A stretch of 64,000 nt of DNA from NCBI GenBank assembly GCA_001600055.1, contig BCIV01000023.1, positions 51,048 through 115,047 of the forward strand, given 5' to 3'. How positions within the stretch are numbered: position 1 is the first letter of the stretch; each line of letters starts with the position of its first letter. The notes under the pieces are model-generated. The model saw nothing but the letters and a program-made list of their open reading frames with translations, was not told the origin of the DNA and searched no databases. Positions 61,052-64,000 of this stretch are shown piece after piece. This stretch comes from Filobasidium wieringae. Its lineage: Eukaryota; Basidiomycota; Tremellomycetes; Filobasidiales; Filobasidiaceae. The position numbers and the translations under genes are program-made.

Positions 61052-62099
61052 CTGTAAAGGGGATGTATGAGCGTTTCATAATTGTCCACAAGTCTTCAGA
61101 TACGGTTACATTCAGCAAAATCAGAAGAACAACATATCTTCCAGTCAAATGAGGATAATCATGAGACCTTTCTAGCTCAAGGCTGATGTAATCCAAAACT
61201 AATTGAAGCATCCATGCTTGACTATAGGTGTTTTGTGATTGTATAGTGTTCATGTTTCAACTGTGCATCTACTGTAGATGATAAGGAGAGACAACAAGGC
61301 TCTGAAAGCACAACCCGATAGTTGTGGTTCATGACTTTCAGGCAATGATGGCCAATTACAGTTGCTTTGGATGATTGGCTGTATAGAAAAGGATAATTAT
61401 ACATGATTTTGTATCTTAGCTATTCCTATAGCCATATTCAGATGCTGTGTGATTGTATGTGTATTCTTTGGTGGACTTGGAGACAAAGCTTGAAGCTACA
61501 GACTGTTCTTGCGACTTTTGAAATTGGATCATTGTATAAACCCCTACGCATTTATAGACTATATAGGCCAAGCAGAGTACATGGCTTGGCATAAGTAGCT
61601 AACATGTGTATGCAGTTGCATGAAATGCCCAAGGAAAGACAGAAATATTGTGGTATGATTGTCAGATACCTAAGCACACTGGTTCCAGGAATTGCTGTAC
61701 TATTGAATGGTTAGAAAGCAGTCAGGAATATTCACTGCAAGACATATAGCTAGACAGTGGTGTGTCAACCTCCCAGTCATCAAGTGTATACATTACTGTC
61801 AGCCCAAGCTATTTATATCAAGCAAACAAGCAACTCAGAAAGTTGATAATTGCAAATCATGTTCCAGGAAAGAGATAGCCCTAGACAAAGATTAAGACTT
61901 GATGTCTATAAAAAACGCACAGGAAGATTGCTTCTATCATTGTGATCATGTAGCTATTCTGCTATTGTAAAGTCATAGACTCTTCAGAACGTACATCGAA
62001 TAAAGCGTTACAAACAAAGTTTTGAGCACCTCATTATCCTTGCTTGTTGTAAGAAAACAATCTCACTCAAGGTTTGTTTGGAATCAGCCAAGGTCTTAT

Positions 62100-62240
62100 T
62101 GACTATATAGGTGCTTCTATGAGGCCACTGCTGGACCTAATCAGACAGCCAATAGTGATGACTATGCTGGCCTGACTGATATTGGCACCAATCAAGGATA
62201 CAACTACCTGTTGGTGGAGTGTCTGCTGTTGTTTGTCAAT
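62100..62240 (-). pseudogene. Possible Ty1/copia reverse transcriptase C-terminal relic
   Basis: The minus-strand frame reads HQQVVVSLIGANISQASIVI then TIGCLIRSSSGLIEAPI. It matches the copia pattern YQSxVGSLxxxxxxTRPDIxFAVGxLSRFxxxPxxxHW in spacing, with several keys lost. Short and degenerate, so only suggestive; it belongs to a different copy from the integrase relic. Confidence 0.4.
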
Positions 62241-62589
62241 TTTCTCAGTCCCTTTCTGTCTGAATACTTTCCTTGTTCTTGAACTCTCCAGGCCTACCAA
62301 AACCAACATCTCTACTGGCCAATGTAACTAACTGCCCTACCATTATTTGAACCAGTATTAAGCATTCTGCCCTTTCATGTTGCAAAGCAATGATGTTGCC
62401 TTGATTTATGTCGAACAGAGCAAGATCAACCTTACTCCTATCTTGCCTAGTATTTTGTACCGGAAGGATGCGGCTGTCAGTTGGAAGCTCTGAGTTTCCA
62501 CCTGATCCCCTCCAAAGGTCTCCCTGAGTATTGCTTGTTCATGTTGATGATACTGCAAACATACTGCAGAGCATGATACCACCACTCCC

Positions 62590-62711
62590 AATGTAGTGGA
62601 TATGATTTAGTGAAAGAATATGCATCACAGCAGGGAAATTAAAGTTCGGTAGGACCAGAGAGCTGTTGAAGACTTGTATGAGAGAGAAGCAAGGAGCTAT
62701 GGAATTAGACA
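62590..62711. repeat. LTR-like repeat, copy C (partial)
   Basis: Shares catcacagcagggaaa, agttcggtag and gaagacttgtatgagagag with copy A in the same order and orientation. Only the first two thirds are present. Confidence 0.45.
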
Positions 62712-63881
62712 AGTACACAAAATATCCACATGGCTTATCTGACTGAAAGCACCATTGCAATTGCAGTCATGTGGACTGGCTGTCAGGTCCACAAGCTACT
62801 CATTCTGCTGTTGTCCTTTGCTTTCGAGTAATGCAGCACCTTCACCTTCATCGATTTCCTTCATAGCTGTTCCAGCTTCAGTCACAGATTTTTCCTTGCC
62901 CTTGTTCTTTTGACAATTGTTTTCCTTGATCTTAAACACCTAATGCATGTACCTCTTGTGATGTATTGGGATTTGGTTAGCAGAAACTCAAACTACTACT
63001 CTACAAAAGCTTACCTACAACTTCACAGTGAGTTTCAGCTTATATGCTTCAGAATTTTCACATTCCAAGGAATGACTGCCCTGTTTGCTCATTTCTATTT
63101 GATCAGCTTCATGAACTGATTATGGTATCAGTGGCATCCAGGATTATCATGTGACCACTACAGCATTGTGAGACATTGGTAGGTGTGAGAACGATTGAGA
63201 TCCTCACTTTCTATGTGAAGCAATGACCTCCTTGGGTGTGTGCAGATGCTTTGTCTTCTGGAACAAGTGCATACCCTCATGTAAGATAGATCCATACCTC
63301 TGCAGCTCCTTCAGAAGCCTGCCTTGGATCATCCTGTAATATGTGTTGCAAGTCATGGGTTCTTGTCAAGCCAACCCATTCTCTCTGTGGTTTCCACATT
63401 ACAACATTGTGGACAGATGCCATTCACAGTGACAACATTATTTCTACCCGCACTAATTGTAAACATTGTGGGTTCAGAGGGGCCACAGTGAAATCAAGAT
63501 CTGCACGGTGAGGACCTTGTGTGGCAGGTAGGATTGTTGAATGCACGATGAGATTGGTGGCTCAGAATTGTATGCCTTGTGTGTAAGGGGTAATCATTGA
63601 ATACACCATTGAAGCAGCATCTTGGGACTGAGGACGCAGTTTACACAGAATGATCATTGGGAACGTTGTAAGATTGATGCAGGTAGTTTGGATATTTGAA
63701 ATGGACAGGTATCTCATGTATCAGATGACAGAGATGTGCTTCATCTACGGCAAGAGGCAGGAGAAGATCATTGAGTACTTGCCAAAATGCTTTGTATCAG
63801 CTGTGTTATATGGAATACAAAGCTTGGTGTTGGGGTCTAGTTTGGCAAAGCCTGATGAGGAAGGGGATCAGTGTTGCCACC

Positions 63882-64000
63882 TTGAATGCATTGGATGCGG
63901 AGTCAGATCACGCTTTCCAGCTTGAATGCGGTGGATGCACAGGCAGATCGCGCTTTCCAGCTTGAATGCGTTGGATGCACAGGCAGAGCACGCTTTCCAG
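63882..64000. repeat. 40-bp tandem repeat running off the window
   Basis: Three copies of a 40-base unit (starting ttgaatgcgttggatgca and ending cgctttccagc), the last cut by the window edge at 39 bases. Copies differ at about 2-6 positions. The array probably continues beyond 64,000. Confidence 0.85.

Larger units (their letters stand above)
57350..64000. mobile_element. CpG-poor nest of decayed Ty1/copia retrotransposon sequence
   Basis: From about 57.35 kb CpG becomes rare (often 0-1 per 60-base line against roughly 4-7 before) while TG and CA are common. Ty1/copia coding relics are readable on the minus strand (listed separately), with three related LTR-like stretches and one long inverted repeat. 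All frames are broken by stops and shifts. No host gene is seen. In several basidiomycetes such CpG loss follows cytosine methylation of silenced or centromeric transposons; that cause is inferred. Confidence 0.7.

Overview
The window is eukaryotic nuclear DNA from a fungus, most likely a basidiomycete (a Tremellomycete-like yeast is a guess). The signs are genes split by many short introns of about 50-125 nt with GTRNGT donors and CTNAC-type branch points, intron-containing tRNA-Ser and tRNA-Phe genes, a microsomal P450, a YOR1/MRP-like ABC transporter, a hAT DNA transposon and Ty1/copia relics. Exon structures were read by eye; exon sums that are multiples of three are stated where they were checked.

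Layout. 1-3,230: a disordered Lys/Glu-rich gene ending in a Cys module and an acidic tail. 3,231-9,378: simple repeats, degenerate TTAGGG-type repeats (5.9-6.1 kb) and no convincing gene. 9,379-14,335: a ten-exon ABCC-type transporter with two micro-exons in its second nucleotide-binding domain. 14,499-19,597: two tRNA genes about 230 bp either side of a 4.46-kb hAT element whose 13-exon transposase has one frameshift and whose introns are crowded with the same TTGAAC motif as its ends. 20,013-20,956: a small unknown spliced gene. 21-27 kb: coding-like fragments only. 27,121-32,817: a convergent pair, a divergent SNF2-like ATPase and an unknown protein with a possible dead JmjC fold, overlapping tail to tail. 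34,765-36,879: a P450 on the minus strand between two direct-repeat blocks. 37,750-41,487: a divergent pair, a 709-aa disordered protein (minus) and a Cys-module/coiled-coil protein (plus) related to the first gene of the window. 41.5-57.3 kb: weak, often broken gene fragments. 57.35-64 kb: an abrupt change to CpG-poor DNA made of decayed Ty1/copia pieces, LTR-like direct repeats, a long inverted repeat and a 40-bp tandem repeat at the window edge.

The genes do not form one pathway. The most notable items are (i) the SNF2-like/JmjC-like convergent pair, (ii) two genes sharing an undescribed Cys module, (iii) the repeat-laden introns of the hAT element and (iv) the sharp CpG-depletion boundary, which suggests methylated, silenced repeats.
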